Shown here one piece after another: positions 1-7,947 of a DNA stretch of 64,000 nt (positions are counted from its first letter, which is position 1; each line of letters opens with the position of its first letter). The notes under the pieces are model-generated. The model worked only from the letters and a program-made list of their open reading frames with translations. It was not told where the DNA came from and ran no database searches. The translations under genes and the position numbers were made by a program. This DNA comes from an uncultured Steroidobacter sp. Lineage in GTDB: Bacteria; Pseudomonadota; Gammaproteobacteria; Steroidobacterales; Steroidobacteraceae. The stretch is taken from positions 1 to 64,000 of the forward strand of contig NZ_CALFXI010000064.1 of the NCBI RefSeq assembly GCF_937958065.1, in the 5' to 3' direction.

Positions 1-357
1 TGATGAGCCCTGCTGTTTCGGCCCCGTCCCTGTGCCGAAAAGCTGCCGGGACGAGGTAGGTCGCTCCCGGCGACGCCGAAACGTCACTGCGGCTTCGCGC
101 GTGACTTACTTCCCACCAGGATAGGGCGAATGTTTATTTGAGGGTGATCGTTGTTGCTGCGACAGCAGCGGCCGCGCTGAAGCGCGGCCGCAACTGCCGT
201 TACGATAAAACGCAAGCTGAACTCTGAATTGAGGGTGGGTGGTCGGAGCAGAGTCACGCGCAACGCGCCTGTGACGCATCGGCGGCGTTGGGAGTGTCCT
301 AGCTTCTTCCGGCAGCTTTGCGGCACAGGGACGGGGCCGCAACAGCAGGGCTCATCA
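1..357. repeat. Imperfect inverted repeat, arms of about 117 bp
   Basis: The reverse complement of bases 1-60 matches 298-357 at 54 of 60 positions. The similarity continues more weakly inward, so 61-117 pairs with about 241-297. The 123-base spacer contains a perfect hairpin. The left arm runs off the window edge, so the element may be longer. No coding frame here looks real. It could be a non-autonomous mobile element or a structured RNA. Confidence 0.75.
168..191. repeat. Perfect GC-rich hairpin at the centre of the inverted repeat
   Basis: A 10-bp perfect stem (GCGGCCGCGC at 168-177 paired with 182-191) closes a TGAA tetraloop. It lies midway between the long repeat arms. No T tract follows, so a simple intrinsic terminator is unlikely. 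Confidence 0.7.
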
Positions 358-434
358 GGGACGTGCGGTGAGGAGCGCGAGGCGCTCCGGCCGTGCCCGG
401 TGCCGGAAGGAGCTAGGACACTCCCAACGCCGCA
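281..434. repeat. Second inverted repeat, partial third copy of the same element
   Basis: Bases 281-314 are the reverse complement of 401-434 with two mismatches. The 401-434 copy therefore has the same orientation as the left arm at 43-77. At least three copies of one repeat family lie before the first gene. A short perfect hairpin (372-378 with 382-388) lies between them. Bases 435-592 hold nothing I recognise. Confidence 0.7.
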
Positions 435-592
435 GACCACCGACGCCTCTTTCAACGACGCCGGCAAGACCACCAAGACAAGGCACCACTTCCAGCGACA
501 ACGCAGCCCACCACGCCTCTTCCCTCCGGAAACCTCCGGGAAACCTCAAGGCCGCGAGAAGCCCGGAGCCGGCATTGAGTTAAGCTAACCTC

Positions 593-2008
593 ATGACCAT
601 GAACAGCTCCCTGCTCGCCGATCTTCGCCGCGCCGTCGGTCCGCAGGGCTATCTCGATCAGGCGGCGGACATCGAGCCTTTCCTCGTTGACCATCGCAAG
701 CTGTATCGGGGCGCGACACCGCTGGTTCTGCGCCCGGACAGTACCGAACAAGTGTCCTCCATCATGCGGATGTGCAACGAGGCGCGGGTCGGTGTCGTGC
801 CCGTTGGTGGCAACACGAGCTATTGCGGCGGGGCCACGCCGAGCGAGGATGGTTCGCAGGTCGTGCTGTCGTTGGCTCGCATGCGGCGGATCCGTTCCAT
901 CGATCCTTTGAACTACACCATGATCGCCGAAGCGGGCTGCGTGCTGGCGGAAGTGCAAGCAGCCGCTGCTTCAGTGGATCGATTGTTCCCGATGAGTCTC
1001 GGATCCGAAGGCTCGTGCCAACTTGGCGGCAATCTTTCCACGAATGCAGGCGGCACCGCCGTGCTTCGTTACGGGATGATGCGCGACCTGATTCTCGGCC
1101 TCGAAGTCGTCCTGCCCGACGGGCGCGTCCTCGATGACCTCAAACCGCTGCGCAAGGACAACACAGGGTATGACTTGCGCAATCTGTTCATGGGCGCCGA
1201 AGGCACGCTCGGCGTCATCACCGCCGCCGCATGCAAACTGTTCTCGCGACCCGCGTCGAATGTCACCGCTTTCGTTGGCCTCACCAATCCACAGCAGGCC
1301 GTCTCGTTACTCTCCCGGTTGCGCACGTTCACCGGCGACGCCGTCTCGACCTTCGAGCTGATTCCGCGCGTCGCACTGGAGCTGGTGCTCGAATTCATTC
1401 CCAATACTTCCAATCCGCTCGACCAGCGCCACGACTGGTACGTGCTGCTCGAAATCGGCATGGGCCGCCAGGCTGAGTCCATGCGCGAGGCCATCGAAGC
1501 CGAGCTGGCTTCGGCCATGGAGCAAGGCGAGATCGTCGATGCCGCGATCGCCGCCAGCGAGTCGCAGCGTGAAATGTTCTGGCGCCTGCGAGAGACCATT
1601 CCCGAGGCGCAACGCCACATCGGCGCCAGCATCAAGCACGACGTTTCGGTGACCACCAGCGAGCTGCCGCGATTCATCATCGAAGCGTCGCAGCTGGTAC
1701 ATGCAATCTCCCCGCAGGGTCGGATCGTGTCTTACGGTCATCTCGGCGACGGCAACCTGCATTTCAACGTGAGCCGTCCCGTGGACGGTGACGACGAATC
1801 GTTCTTGCGGCTGGCGCCCAGCATCAACCGCGCAGTGCACGACTTGATTGCACGCTACGGCGGCAGCATCAGCGCCGAGCACGGCATCGGCAGGCTCAAG
1901 CGCGAAGAGTTGGTTCGCTATGAGCAGCCGGTCGCGCTCGACGTCATGCGCGCCATCAAGCGGGCATTGGACCCGAACGGCATCATGAATCCCGGCAAGG
2001 TGCTGTAG
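593..2008 (+). CDS. FAD-binding oxidase, D-2-hydroxyacid/D-lactate dehydrogenase type (GlcD-like)
   Basis: This 471-residue flavoprotein belongs to the vanillyl-alcohol-oxidase/GlcD superfamily, which oxidises D-2-hydroxyacids such as D-lactate, D-glycolate or D-2-hydroxyglutarate. The FAD-binding loop is visible as VPVGGNTSYCGGA near residue 70, followed by GSCQLGGNLSTNAGG near 140. The C-terminal cap carries GHLGDGNLHFNV and SAEHGIGRLKR, as in D-2-hydroxyglutarate dehydrogenase and GlcD. Length is normal for the family. It stands alone, facing the convergent PhoX-like gene with only 6 bases between them, so there are no GlcE/GlcF partners and the substrate cannot be assigned. A second ATG lies two codons downstream. 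Confidence 0.9.
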   Translation: MTMNSSLLADLRRAVGPQGYLDQAADIEPFLVDHRKLYRGATPLVLRPDSTEQVSSIMRMCNEARVGVVPVGGNTSYCGGATPSEDGSQVVLSLARMRRIRSIDPLNYTMIAEAGCVLAEVQAAAASVDRLFPMSLGSEGSCQLGGNLSTNAGGTAVLRYGMMRDLILGLEVVLPDGRVLDDLKPLRKDNTGYDLRNLFMGAEGTLGVITAAACKLFSRPASNVTAFVGLTNPQQAVSLLSRLRTFTGDAVSTFELIPRVALELVLEFIPNTSNPLDQRHDWYVLLEIGMGRQAESMREAIEAELASAMEQGEIVDAAIAASESQREMFWRLRETIPEAQRHIGASIKHDVSVTTSELPRFIIEASQLVHAISPQGRIVSYGHLGDGNLHFNVSRPVDGDDESFLRLAPSINRAVHDLIARYGGSISAEHGIGRLKREELVRYEQPVALDVMRAIKRALDPNGIMNPGKVL

Positions 2009-2014
2009 GCGAGA

Positions 2015-4042
2015 TCAACTGCCAACCACGCCACCACCGTCTTTGCGAATGGCGATCACGCTGGCGCGCGGCTGATGCTTGCCGCCATCGGGCCAGTGGC
2101 TGCGCGGCTCGGCGGTCGTGCCGCCCTCGCCCGGATGTTGGATGCTGATGAACAGCGTTTCGTCATCCGGCGCGAACTGACAGCCGCACACTTCACACCC
2201 GACCGGGCCGCTCATGAACTGTTGCAGGCGGCCGCGATTCGGCCCGCTCGTCGGTGTGACCCAGCAGCCATTGTTGGTGGCGTCGGGCTGTACGCCGTCG
2301 GTCACGATCCACAGGTTGCCGGCGCGATCGAAGCCGATGTTGTCGGGCGAGCCGATCGGGCTGAGATCCTCGGCCTTGCCGTAGCCTGCATAGTAGGCGC
2401 TGTCGGCGGTCACTTGATTCAGGTCGGTAATCAGCCGCCCGCCCGAGGGGTCGCCGGCGAGCAGGAACACTTCCCAGGAAAACTCCAGGGACGTGTGATC
2501 TTCGCCTGCTTCGGTGATCTCGATGATGTGGCCGAAACTGTTCGCACCGCGCGGGTTGGCGGCATTCGGTGACGTGTCGATCTCGCGACCGCCATACGTG
2601 ATGCTGCCAGGCTCGACGGTGCGGTTCTCGTTGCGTGTGCAGGCGATGTAGATGCGGCCCGTGGTCGGGTTCGCTTCGACATCCTCCGGCCGATCCATGG
2701 GGGTCGCACCGAGCAGATAGGCCGCCATGCGCGCTTTGATCATCACATCGGCCTGATCGCGGAATCCCGCCGCGGCATTCAGCGGCCCTTTCGGATCGAA
2801 CACCAGCGGCAACCACTGCCCCTTGCCGCTCGCATCGAAGCGCGCAACGTGCAGCGTGCCTCGATCGAGCAGGTTGCGATTGGCCGCGCGATTCTTCGGG
2901 TCGAAGCGATCGTTCGAGATGAATTTGTAGACGTACTCGAACTTGTCGTCATCGCCCATGTAAACGGCAACGCGGCCATCGTGCGCAATCACCGGGCTCG
3001 CGCCCTCGTGCGCGAAGCGTCCCAAGGCGGTGCGTTTGATCGGCGTGCTGGTGGGATCGAGCGGATCGATCTCGACGATCCAGCCGAAGCGGAACGGCTC
3101 GGTCGGCGCCGTCGCCAGATCGAAGCGCGCGTCGGCCATGTCCCAGTTGTACAGCGACTGCGCTTTCCACATGCGGAAGCGCCGATGCGCGTCGATGATG
3201 AACGGATCGACGTCGTTGCGCGCTTGCAGCCGATCCAGATTGGCGAAGTAGTCCTGTATGTTTTCTTCGGCGGTGAGATAAGTGCCCCACGGCGTCTCGC
3301 CGCCCGCGCAGTTCGCAAACGTGCCGAACGCGCGCTCGCCGGCCGGATCCGCTTTCGTCCGCATCAGCGCCGCGCCACGCGCCGGGCCGCCGATGTTTAT
3401 TGGCGTGTCCGCGGTGATGCGGCGGTTGTAGCGTGAGTCCTTGATGAAGCGCCAGCGTCCGCCCTCGCGCTTGATCTCGACGATCGACACGCCCTGCGCC
3501 GCCTTGGTGACGCCCACGACTTGCGGGTTCCGTTCCACGAACGCACGACTCACCGCACCGCGCAGACCGCGCAAGCCGGGATGTCGGGGAAACATCAACG
3601 CGTCGTCGGTGTACTCGTTGTTGACGCACAGCACGCCGTGGTCGCTGCGGCCATTCAATGGAAAGTAATGGATCGCATCGCAGTTCTGTCCGAACTGGCC
3701 GCGTTGATGTTCGGCAGCCTGCGGCTCGAGCAGCACGCCGGCATCGAGCTTGCTCGTATCCAGATCGGGCACCGCCGAGGACAGACTCTCGCCCCAGCGA
3801 ACCAGCACGTCGTACGTATAGCCGGGCGGCAGCACGACCGCGTCGGCCTTGCTTCCTCGAATCGGCCTGAAACCCAGCGACGAGGGCTGGGCGGCACCGC
3901 CATCGAGCGATGCCAGCGGCCCGCAGCCGGCCAGGGCCATCGGCGCGAGCGCGGCACCCGCTTGCAATATCTGACGGCGAGTCAGCCGTTGCGCGAGCAG
4001 GTCTTCGAAGAGCGGAGCGTCGGGGGCACGTCGGCGAGTCAT
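2015..4042 (-). CDS. PhoX family phosphatase-like protein (DUF839), Tat-exported lipoprotein
   Basis: The protein has 675 residues and matches the DUF839/PhoX family, which includes calcium- and iron-dependent alkaline phosphatases. The N-terminus has a twin-arginine motif (TRRQILQ, residues 21-27), a hydrophobic stretch, and then a lipobox LAGC with Cys40. It is therefore likely folded in the cytoplasm, exported by Tat and lipid-anchored. The body carries family sequences such as GGETPWGTYLTAEEN and RPEDVEANPTTGRIY. It is followed closely on the same strand order by the alpha/beta hydrolase gene upstream. Phosphatase activity is inferred from the family only, and no Pho box was identified. 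Confidence 0.88.
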   Translation of the reverse strand: MTRRRAPDAPLFEDLLAQRLTRRQILQAGAALAPMALAGCGPLASLDGGAAQPSSLGFRPIRGSKADAVVLPPGYTYDVLVRWGESLSSAVPDLDTSKLDAGVLLEPQAAEHQRGQFGQNCDAIHYFPLNGRSDHGVLCVNNEYTDDALMFPRHPGLRGLRGAVSRAFVERNPQVVGVTKAAQGVSIVEIKREGGRWRFIKDSRYNRRITADTPINIGGPARGAALMRTKADPAGERAFGTFANCAGGETPWGTYLTAEENIQDYFANLDRLQARNDVDPFIIDAHRRFRMWKAQSLYNWDMADARFDLATAPTEPFRFGWIVEIDPLDPTSTPIKRTALGRFAHEGASPVIAHDGRVAVYMGDDDKFEYVYKFISNDRFDPKNRAANRNLLDRGTLHVARFDASGKGQWLPLVFDPKGPLNAAAGFRDQADVMIKARMAAYLLGATPMDRPEDVEANPTTGRIYIACTRNENRTVEPGSITYGGREIDTSPNAANPRGANSFGHIIEITEAGEDHTSLEFSWEVFLLAGDPSGGRLITDLNQVTADSAYYAGYGKAEDLSPIGSPDNIGFDRAGNLWIVTDGVQPDATNNGCWVTPTSGPNRGRLQQFMSGPVGCEVCGCQFAPDDETLFISIQHPGEGGTTAEPRSHWPDGGKHQPRASVIAIRKDGGGVVGS

Positions 4043-4107
4043 TAGCGAGGGCGTCTATGGCAGCGGCTGAGGACACCCGAGCGTACCCCAATCTCAATGC
4101 ATTCGTA

Positions 4108-5490
4108 TTACAGCAGGCCGCTCTGTTTCTGGAACCATTCCAGTTGCTGACGGAAGTAACCGTCTTCATAGCCCAGCGTGACGCGTTCGCCGTGCTCCTG
4201 CTGCTTGAAGCGCGTGATGCCGTGCTCGGCGTCGGGGTAGATGAAATATTCGATAGGTTTATTGTCGGCCTGCAGCTTGCGCAGCTCATCGACGCTCCAC
4301 TGCGTCGGCGCGCTCGAATCCTTGCCACCGAACACCCACAGGCTGGGCACGTCCAGCTGCGCGAGCGTCTTCACCGGGTCGTAGAGGCGATCGATGAAGG
4401 GCGGATCGTTGCGGCCGTACTTCCACCACAGGTACGGACGCACGATCCACAACGGCAGGTCGGCGCCGACGATCATGCCGAAGATGGAGTCGCTGTGCTT
4501 GGCGGTCTCGAACCAGGGCTTGCTGCGCGATTCCTTCAGGGCGCGCGAGAAATCGGACCAGCGATTCTGCCCGTGATCGACGATGTCGCCGAGGATGGCC
4601 GCGATGCGGTCCATCTCGGCGATCTCCTGGTCGCCGAAACCCTGCTGCTGGAGCGCATACACGTAGCCCCAGCGATCCTCGCCCAAGACCGGCACGGCGA
4701 CGCCGTAACCGATGAATATGCTGCGGATGTGGCCGTCTTTCAGTGCGGCGAGCGGTGCGATCCAGCCGCCCTGGCTGTAGCCCGCGAGATTGACCTTGTC
4801 GCCATCGATTTCCGGGCGCTGGCGGACGTACCGAACAGCCGCGACGGTGTCATCGGAGAGCACGTCGAAGTTCGCGGTGTATGTTCCCTCCGAACCGCCG
4901 GTGCCGCGCTTGTCATAGATGAAGGCAGCGATTCCATTCGCGGCATAGATGTAGGGATCGGAGTAATGATCCACGGCGCTGTAAGCTTCGGAGCCGTGCA
5001 CCGGGATCATGACGGGAAACGGCCCCTGACCTTCGGGCAGTATCAGTTTGCCGCGCAACGTCAGCTCACCGCTGGCGAACGTGACGATTTCCTCGCGCAA
5101 AGGCACTCGTGTCGCATTACCGCTGGGTGATTTGAGCGCGCCGGCTCGTTGCCAGCTCAGCCCAGTGATCTTGCCCGCGCTGTCGCGCCGAAACTGTACG
5201 CGATTCGTTACTGGCTCGCGCTCGGCCCAGCCGTCGCCGCCCTCGAAGTTGCCGTGCTCGTCGGTGGGCCAGAGCGCGCCCGTGTCGCCATTCATCAGTT
5301 TGAATCGCAGGTCGGTCGTGTCGCGCGGACCGATGACCATGAGCGTGCCGTCGTCGAACTCATATGCGCCGGTGTAGCGGATGTCGGCTGGCTGCTCGCG
5401 ATTGAGAGCAAACCATGCCACGCCGATCAGCAGCAGCAGCCCTGCCAGGGACCACGATAGAGTCTTTCGCATGCGCGCCCGCATCCCCAT
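4108..5490 (-). CDS. Membrane-anchored alpha/beta hydrolase
   Basis: This 460-residue protein has one N-terminal transmembrane segment or uncleaved signal (about residues 10-28) and then an N-terminal domain of about 120 residues. The alpha/beta-hydrolase domain follows. The nucleophile elbow is GYSQGG, the acid is probably the Asp in FGGKDSSAP, and the histidine is in DAEHGI near the C-terminus. VMIPVHGSEAY supplies the oxyanion-side HG motif. It resembles dienelactone hydrolase/prolyl-oligopeptidase-like serine hydrolases with an extra N-terminal domain. The substrate is unknown. The active site is probably periplasmic. Starts at Met1, Met3 or Met7 are all possible. Confidence 0.85.
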   Translation of the reverse strand: MGMRARMRKTLSWSLAGLLLLIGVAWFALNREQPADIRYTGAYEFDDGTLMVIGPRDTTDLRFKLMNGDTGALWPTDEHGNFEGGDGWAEREPVTNRVQFRRDSAGKITGLSWQRAGALKSPSGNATRVPLREEIVTFASGELTLRGKLILPEGQGPFPVMIPVHGSEAYSAVDHYSDPYIYAANGIAAFIYDKRGTGGSEGTYTANFDVLSDDTVAAVRYVRQRPEIDGDKVNLAGYSQGGWIAPLAALKDGHIRSIFIGYGVAVPVLGEDRWGYVYALQQQGFGDQEIAEMDRIAAILGDIVDHGQNRWSDFSRALKESRSKPWFETAKHSDSIFGMIVGADLPLWIVRPYLWWKYGRNDPPFIDRLYDPVKTLAQLDVPSLWVFGGKDSSAPTQWSVDELRKLQADNKPIEYFIYPDAEHGITRFKQQEHGERVTLGYEDGYFRQQLEWFQKQSGLL

Positions 5491-5565
5491 GGGCCCGGTG
5501 CGGGCCGTCCTGGCGATTGGACGCAGCGAATTCGAGGAAGGTTGCGAAGCGGGTCGGCGCTTTGG

Positions 5566-5925
5566 TTACGAGCCTTTGCGTGCCGTGACCATCAGCCACT
5601 CCACACCGGAAGGAATTTCCTGGCCCGGCGCGTCGTAACGGAACGAGCTCACCCAGGCGGTCAATGCATCCTGCACGCAGGCCGGGCCGTTCGGCGCCTG
5701 GATATCGCCCGTGCTGCCGTTGCTCAACACAGTGAATTCAACGAAATAACTGCCGCTCGCTTCGCAGTTCTCGGCAAACGTCAGAGGCCGCGAATCGACC
5801 AGTCGCAACGAGGGTGGGGACGGCAGCGTCGTCGGCGTGGTCTGGCAACCGCTCAACACGATTGTCCCGAGCACCAGCGCAGCGAAACCCAGGTGTCGGC
5901 GAATCTGGGACCGCGGGAACTTCAT
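5566..5925 (-). CDS. Small lipoprotein with a TonB-C-like C-terminal domain
   Basis: The protein has 119 residues from the ATG at 5923-5925, which has a GAGG sequence upstream. A longer frame exists but would put arginine-rich sequence before the signal. The N-terminus is a lipoprotein signal with lipobox VLSGC. The C-terminal half (SGSYFVEFTVLSNGSTGDI and onward) resembles the beta-rich TonB C-terminal or TonB-like fold found in small periplasmic proteins. It may belong to the cell envelope, but its function is not known. It diverges from the ArsR operon. Confidence 0.7.
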   Translation of the reverse strand: MKFPRSQIRRHLGFAALVLGTIVLSGCQTTPTTLPSPPSLRLVDSRPLTFAENCEASGSYFVEFTVLSNGSTGDIQAPNGPACVQDALTAWVSSFRYDAPGQEIPSGVEWLMVTARKGS

Positions 5926-6010
5926 CGGTGAGGCCTCGCGGATGCAGCAGCTGCCGGGGAATTTGCTAGCTCCGTGCGCAGCCGTCAAGCCGCGCCGGCT
6001 TGACTCACAC

Positions 6011-6052
6011 ATAGCCGGCTGGTTATATATCTATCCATAGCCAACGGGTTAT
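6011..6052. promoter_or_regulatory. Twin operator-like palindromes upstream of the ArsR gene
   Basis: Two copies of ATAGCC-N4-GGTTAT lie at 6011-6026 and 6037-6052. Each is an imperfect dyad and they are 26 bp apart. They end 9 bases before the ArsR start codon, where an ArsR-family repressor would bind for autoregulation. Binding is inferred. Confidence 0.6.
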
Positions 6053-6061
6053 CAATCGCTC

Positions 6062-6385
6062 ATGTCGAAGGCTCATGACGTGCTGTTCCGAACGCTCGCC
6101 GATCCGACCCGGCGCGAGATCTTCGAGCAATTGTGTCGCGAGGGCGAGCAGACGGTCGGCGCGTTGACCGCGCATGCCGGCATCTCGCAACCGGCCGTCT
6201 CGAAACATCTCGGCGTGCTGAAGCTCGCCGGCCTGGTGCGCGATCGCCAGGAAGGCCGCCAGACCCATTACAGCGCGCAGCTCGGTGCCCTCAGCCCGTT
6301 GATCGACTGGACCCGTCAGATGGCCGGTTTCTGGGAAAACCGGTTCAACCAGCTGGAAGATTTGTTGAAGAGGATGGATCAATGA
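6062..6385 (+). CDS. ArsR-family winged-helix regulator
   Basis: This 107-residue HTH_20/ArsR-type repressor is typical of those paired with an AHSA1-domain gene. The helix-turn-helix covers about residues 30-55 (TVGALTAHAGISQPAVSKHLGVLK), with the wing after LVRDRQEGRQTHY. It lacks the metal-binding ELCVCDL cysteine motif of arsenic sensors, so arsenic sensing is unlikely. It overlaps the next gene by ATGA, so the two are translationally coupled. Two palindromes just upstream suggest it represses its own operon. The ligand is unknown. Confidence 0.93.
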   Translation: MSKAHDVLFRTLADPTRREIFEQLCREGEQTVGALTAHAGISQPAVSKHLGVLKLAGLVRDRQEGRQTHYSAQLGALSPLIDWTRQMAGFWENRFNQLEDLLKRMDQ

Positions 6386-6810
6386 GCACCGCCCCCGAAA
6401 CCCTGGTCGCCGTCGTCGAGCGGGAACTGCCGTTCCCTCCGGAAAAGGTCTGGCGCGCGCTCACCCAGCAGCACCTGCTGGAGGAATGGCTGATGAAGAA
6501 CGATTTTCAGCCGGTGGTCGGGCATCGTTTCCAGCTGCGCGGCGATTGGGGCGGCGTGCTGGATTGCGAGGTGCTCGCCGTCGAGCCGCACAACCTGCTG
6601 TCATACACATGGAATTTCCCGCACGACGACCCGGCCTACGACACCCGGACCGTGGTGACCCTGACGTTGTCGCCGACCGCGAAGGGAACGCACCTGCGCA
6701 TGGAACAGGCAGGCTTCCGCAAGGAACAGAAGCAGGCTTACGGCGGCGCCAAGGCCGGCTGGGCGCAGTTCCTCACCAAGCTCGAACAGCTTTTGACCCG
6801 CGAGGGCTGA
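6382..6810 (+). CDS. SRPBCC/AHSA1 domain protein
   Basis: This 142-residue START-like protein of the activator of Hsp90 ATPase homologue 1 type (AHSA1, PF08327) is a single hydrophobic-cavity domain. Characteristic features are the FPPEKVWRALTQQHLLEEWL opening and the closing GWAQFLTKLEQLL helix. The ATG overlaps the stop of the ArsR gene. Such pairs are common in bacteria. The AHSA1 protein may bind the small molecule to which the operon responds, but its real role is unknown. The next gene begins one base after its stop codon. Confidence 0.9.
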   Translation: MSTAPETLVAVVERELPFPPEKVWRALTQQHLLEEWLMKNDFQPVVGHRFQLRGDWGGVLDCEVLAVEPHNLLSYTWNFPHDDPAYDTRTVVTLTLSPTAKGTHLRMEQAGFRKEQKQAYGGAKAGWAQFLTKLEQLLTREG

Positions 6811-6811
6811 T

Positions 6812-7264
6812 ATGACGCCAGCCGCGAAGACAACGAAGCCGAAAGCCTCCAAGAAGACCGCGCCGAAGAAAGCGAGCGCGGGCGAGACGGAGCAGTCCGC
6901 GTCCCAGCTCATCGATCAGCGCATCCGCGAGCTCGACGATTGGCGCGGCAAGACGCTGGCGCGCATGCGCGAGTTGATTCTCGAGGCTGATCCCGAGATC
7001 ACCGAGGAATGGAAGTGGAGCAATCCGGTGTGGTCGCGCAACGGGATCATCTGCACCGGCGAGTCGTACAAGATGCACGTGAAACTCACATTCGCGCACG
7101 GCGCCAGCCTTCCGGATCCGTCCAGGCTGTTCAACTCCAGCCTGGAAGGCAATCTGCGCCGGGCCATCGACATCAAAGAAGGCGAGCAAGTGGACGCACG
7201 GGCGTTCAAAGCACTCATCAAAGCTGCGGTGGCCCGCAACAGCTCGCCGGCCAAGAAACGTTAA
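6812..7264 (+). CDS. DUF1801 domain protein with lysine-rich N-terminal tail
   Basis: The protein has 150 residues. The first 30 or so are Lys/Ala/Pro-rich (KASKKTAPKKAS), resembling histone-like or nucleic-acid-binding tails. A DUF1801/YdhG-type domain follows (EEWKWSNPVWSRNGIICTGESYKMHVKLTF). DUF1801 has a TBP-like/SufE-like beta fold of unknown biochemical function. It is the third gene of the ArsR operon. A second, differently diverged DUF1801 gene follows two genes later. Confidence 0.85.
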   Translation: MTPAAKTTKPKASKKTAPKKASAGETEQSASQLIDQRIRELDDWRGKTLARMRELILEADPEITEEWKWSNPVWSRNGIICTGESYKMHVKLTFAHGASLPDPSRLFNSSLEGNLRRAIDIKEGEQVDARAFKALIKAAVARNSSPAKKR

Positions 7265-7276
7265 AGGAGAGCTCTC

Positions 7277-7480
7277 TTGAGCACATGGATTCGAAAGACG
7301 CATCGCTGGCTGTCCATGGCCTTCACACTTGCCGTCATCGCGAACATCGTCGCCATGGTTCAGCAGTCGGATGCGACCTGGATCGGTTTTCTGGCGCTGG
7401 TGCCGCTCATCCCGCTGCTTTTCACCGGGCTGTACATGTTCGTGCAGCCGTACGTAGCCCGGTCGAGGCAGCCCTCGTGA
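7277..7480 (+). CDS. Small two-helix membrane protein
   Basis: The protein has 67 residues and probably starts at TTG 7277-7279, with AAAGGAGAG ideally placed upstream at 7264-7272. There are two hydrophobic helices (about residues 12-28 and 35-57), with charged residues at both ends. It lies between two DUF1801 genes, and its stop overlaps the next start as GTGA, so it belongs to the operon. I do not recognise a named family, and its function is unknown. Confidence 0.75.
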   Translation: MSTWIRKTHRWLSMAFTLAVIANIVAMVQQSDATWIGFLALVPLIPLLFTGLYMFVQPYVARSRQPS

Positions 7481-7932
7481 GGGCGAAGGCAAAGACCAGC
7501 AAGGCCAGAGCCACGCCTAAGGCGAGCGACAAAGTCGTCCTGCTCTCGGGCGGCAATCCGCAGATCGCGAAGGGATATGGCGAGCAGCCGGTGCAGGCCT
7601 ACATCGCCGCCATGCCCGGCTGGAAAAGCGACCTGGGCAAACGCCTCGACGCGCTGGTCACGAAGCACGTGCCCAAGGTGCACAAGGCGGTGAAATGGAA
7701 TTCACCGTTCTACGGCATGGAGCACGACCGGTGGTTTCTCAGCTTTCACTGCTTTACCAGGTACGTGAAGCTGACTTTCTTTCGGGGCTCGTCACTGCAG
7801 CCACCGCCGCCCGGGCTCAGCAAGTATCCGGCCGTGCGGTATTTCGACATCCGTGAAGACGACGAACTGGACGAGGCGCAGCTGGTGAGCTGGATCAAAC
7901 AGGCGGCCGCGCTGCCGGGCGAGAAGATGTGA
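7477..7932 (+). CDS. Second DUF1801 domain protein
   Basis: The protein has 151 residues from a GTG start at 7477, which overlaps the previous stop (GTGA). It has a basic N-terminal tail (RAKAKTSKARATPK) and a DUF1801 core (VHKAVKWNSPFYGMEHDRWFLSF, then YVKLTFFRGSSL). The core matches the DUF1801 type annotated in older databases as a histidine kinase-like fragment. It is the last gene of the operon that starts with ArsR. The two DUF1801 proteins share the KW-SP core but little else, which suggests an old duplication or separate recruitment. Confidence 0.82.
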   Translation: MRAKAKTSKARATPKASDKVVLLSGGNPQIAKGYGEQPVQAYIAAMPGWKSDLGKRLDALVTKHVPKVHKAVKWNSPFYGMEHDRWFLSFHCFTRYVKLTFFRGSSLQPPPPGLSKYPAVRYFDIREDDELDEAQLVSWIKQAAALPGEKM

Positions 7933-7947
7933 GATTCGTTCAGGCAA

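Noticed and set aside
281..434. Integron attC site
   Set aside because: The inverted repeat contains GTTGGGA rather than a proper GTTRRRY core, and there is no integrase or cassette array.
1..592. Short open frames on both strands in the repeat region
   Set aside because: Their sequences change frame across the repeats, have no ribosome-binding sites and no domains.
2949..5130. Long frames overlapping the PhoX and hydrolase genes (minus 2949-4328, plus 3910-5130)
   Set aside because: Both are out-of-frame shadows; the real frames carry Tat, lipobox and GxSxG motifs.
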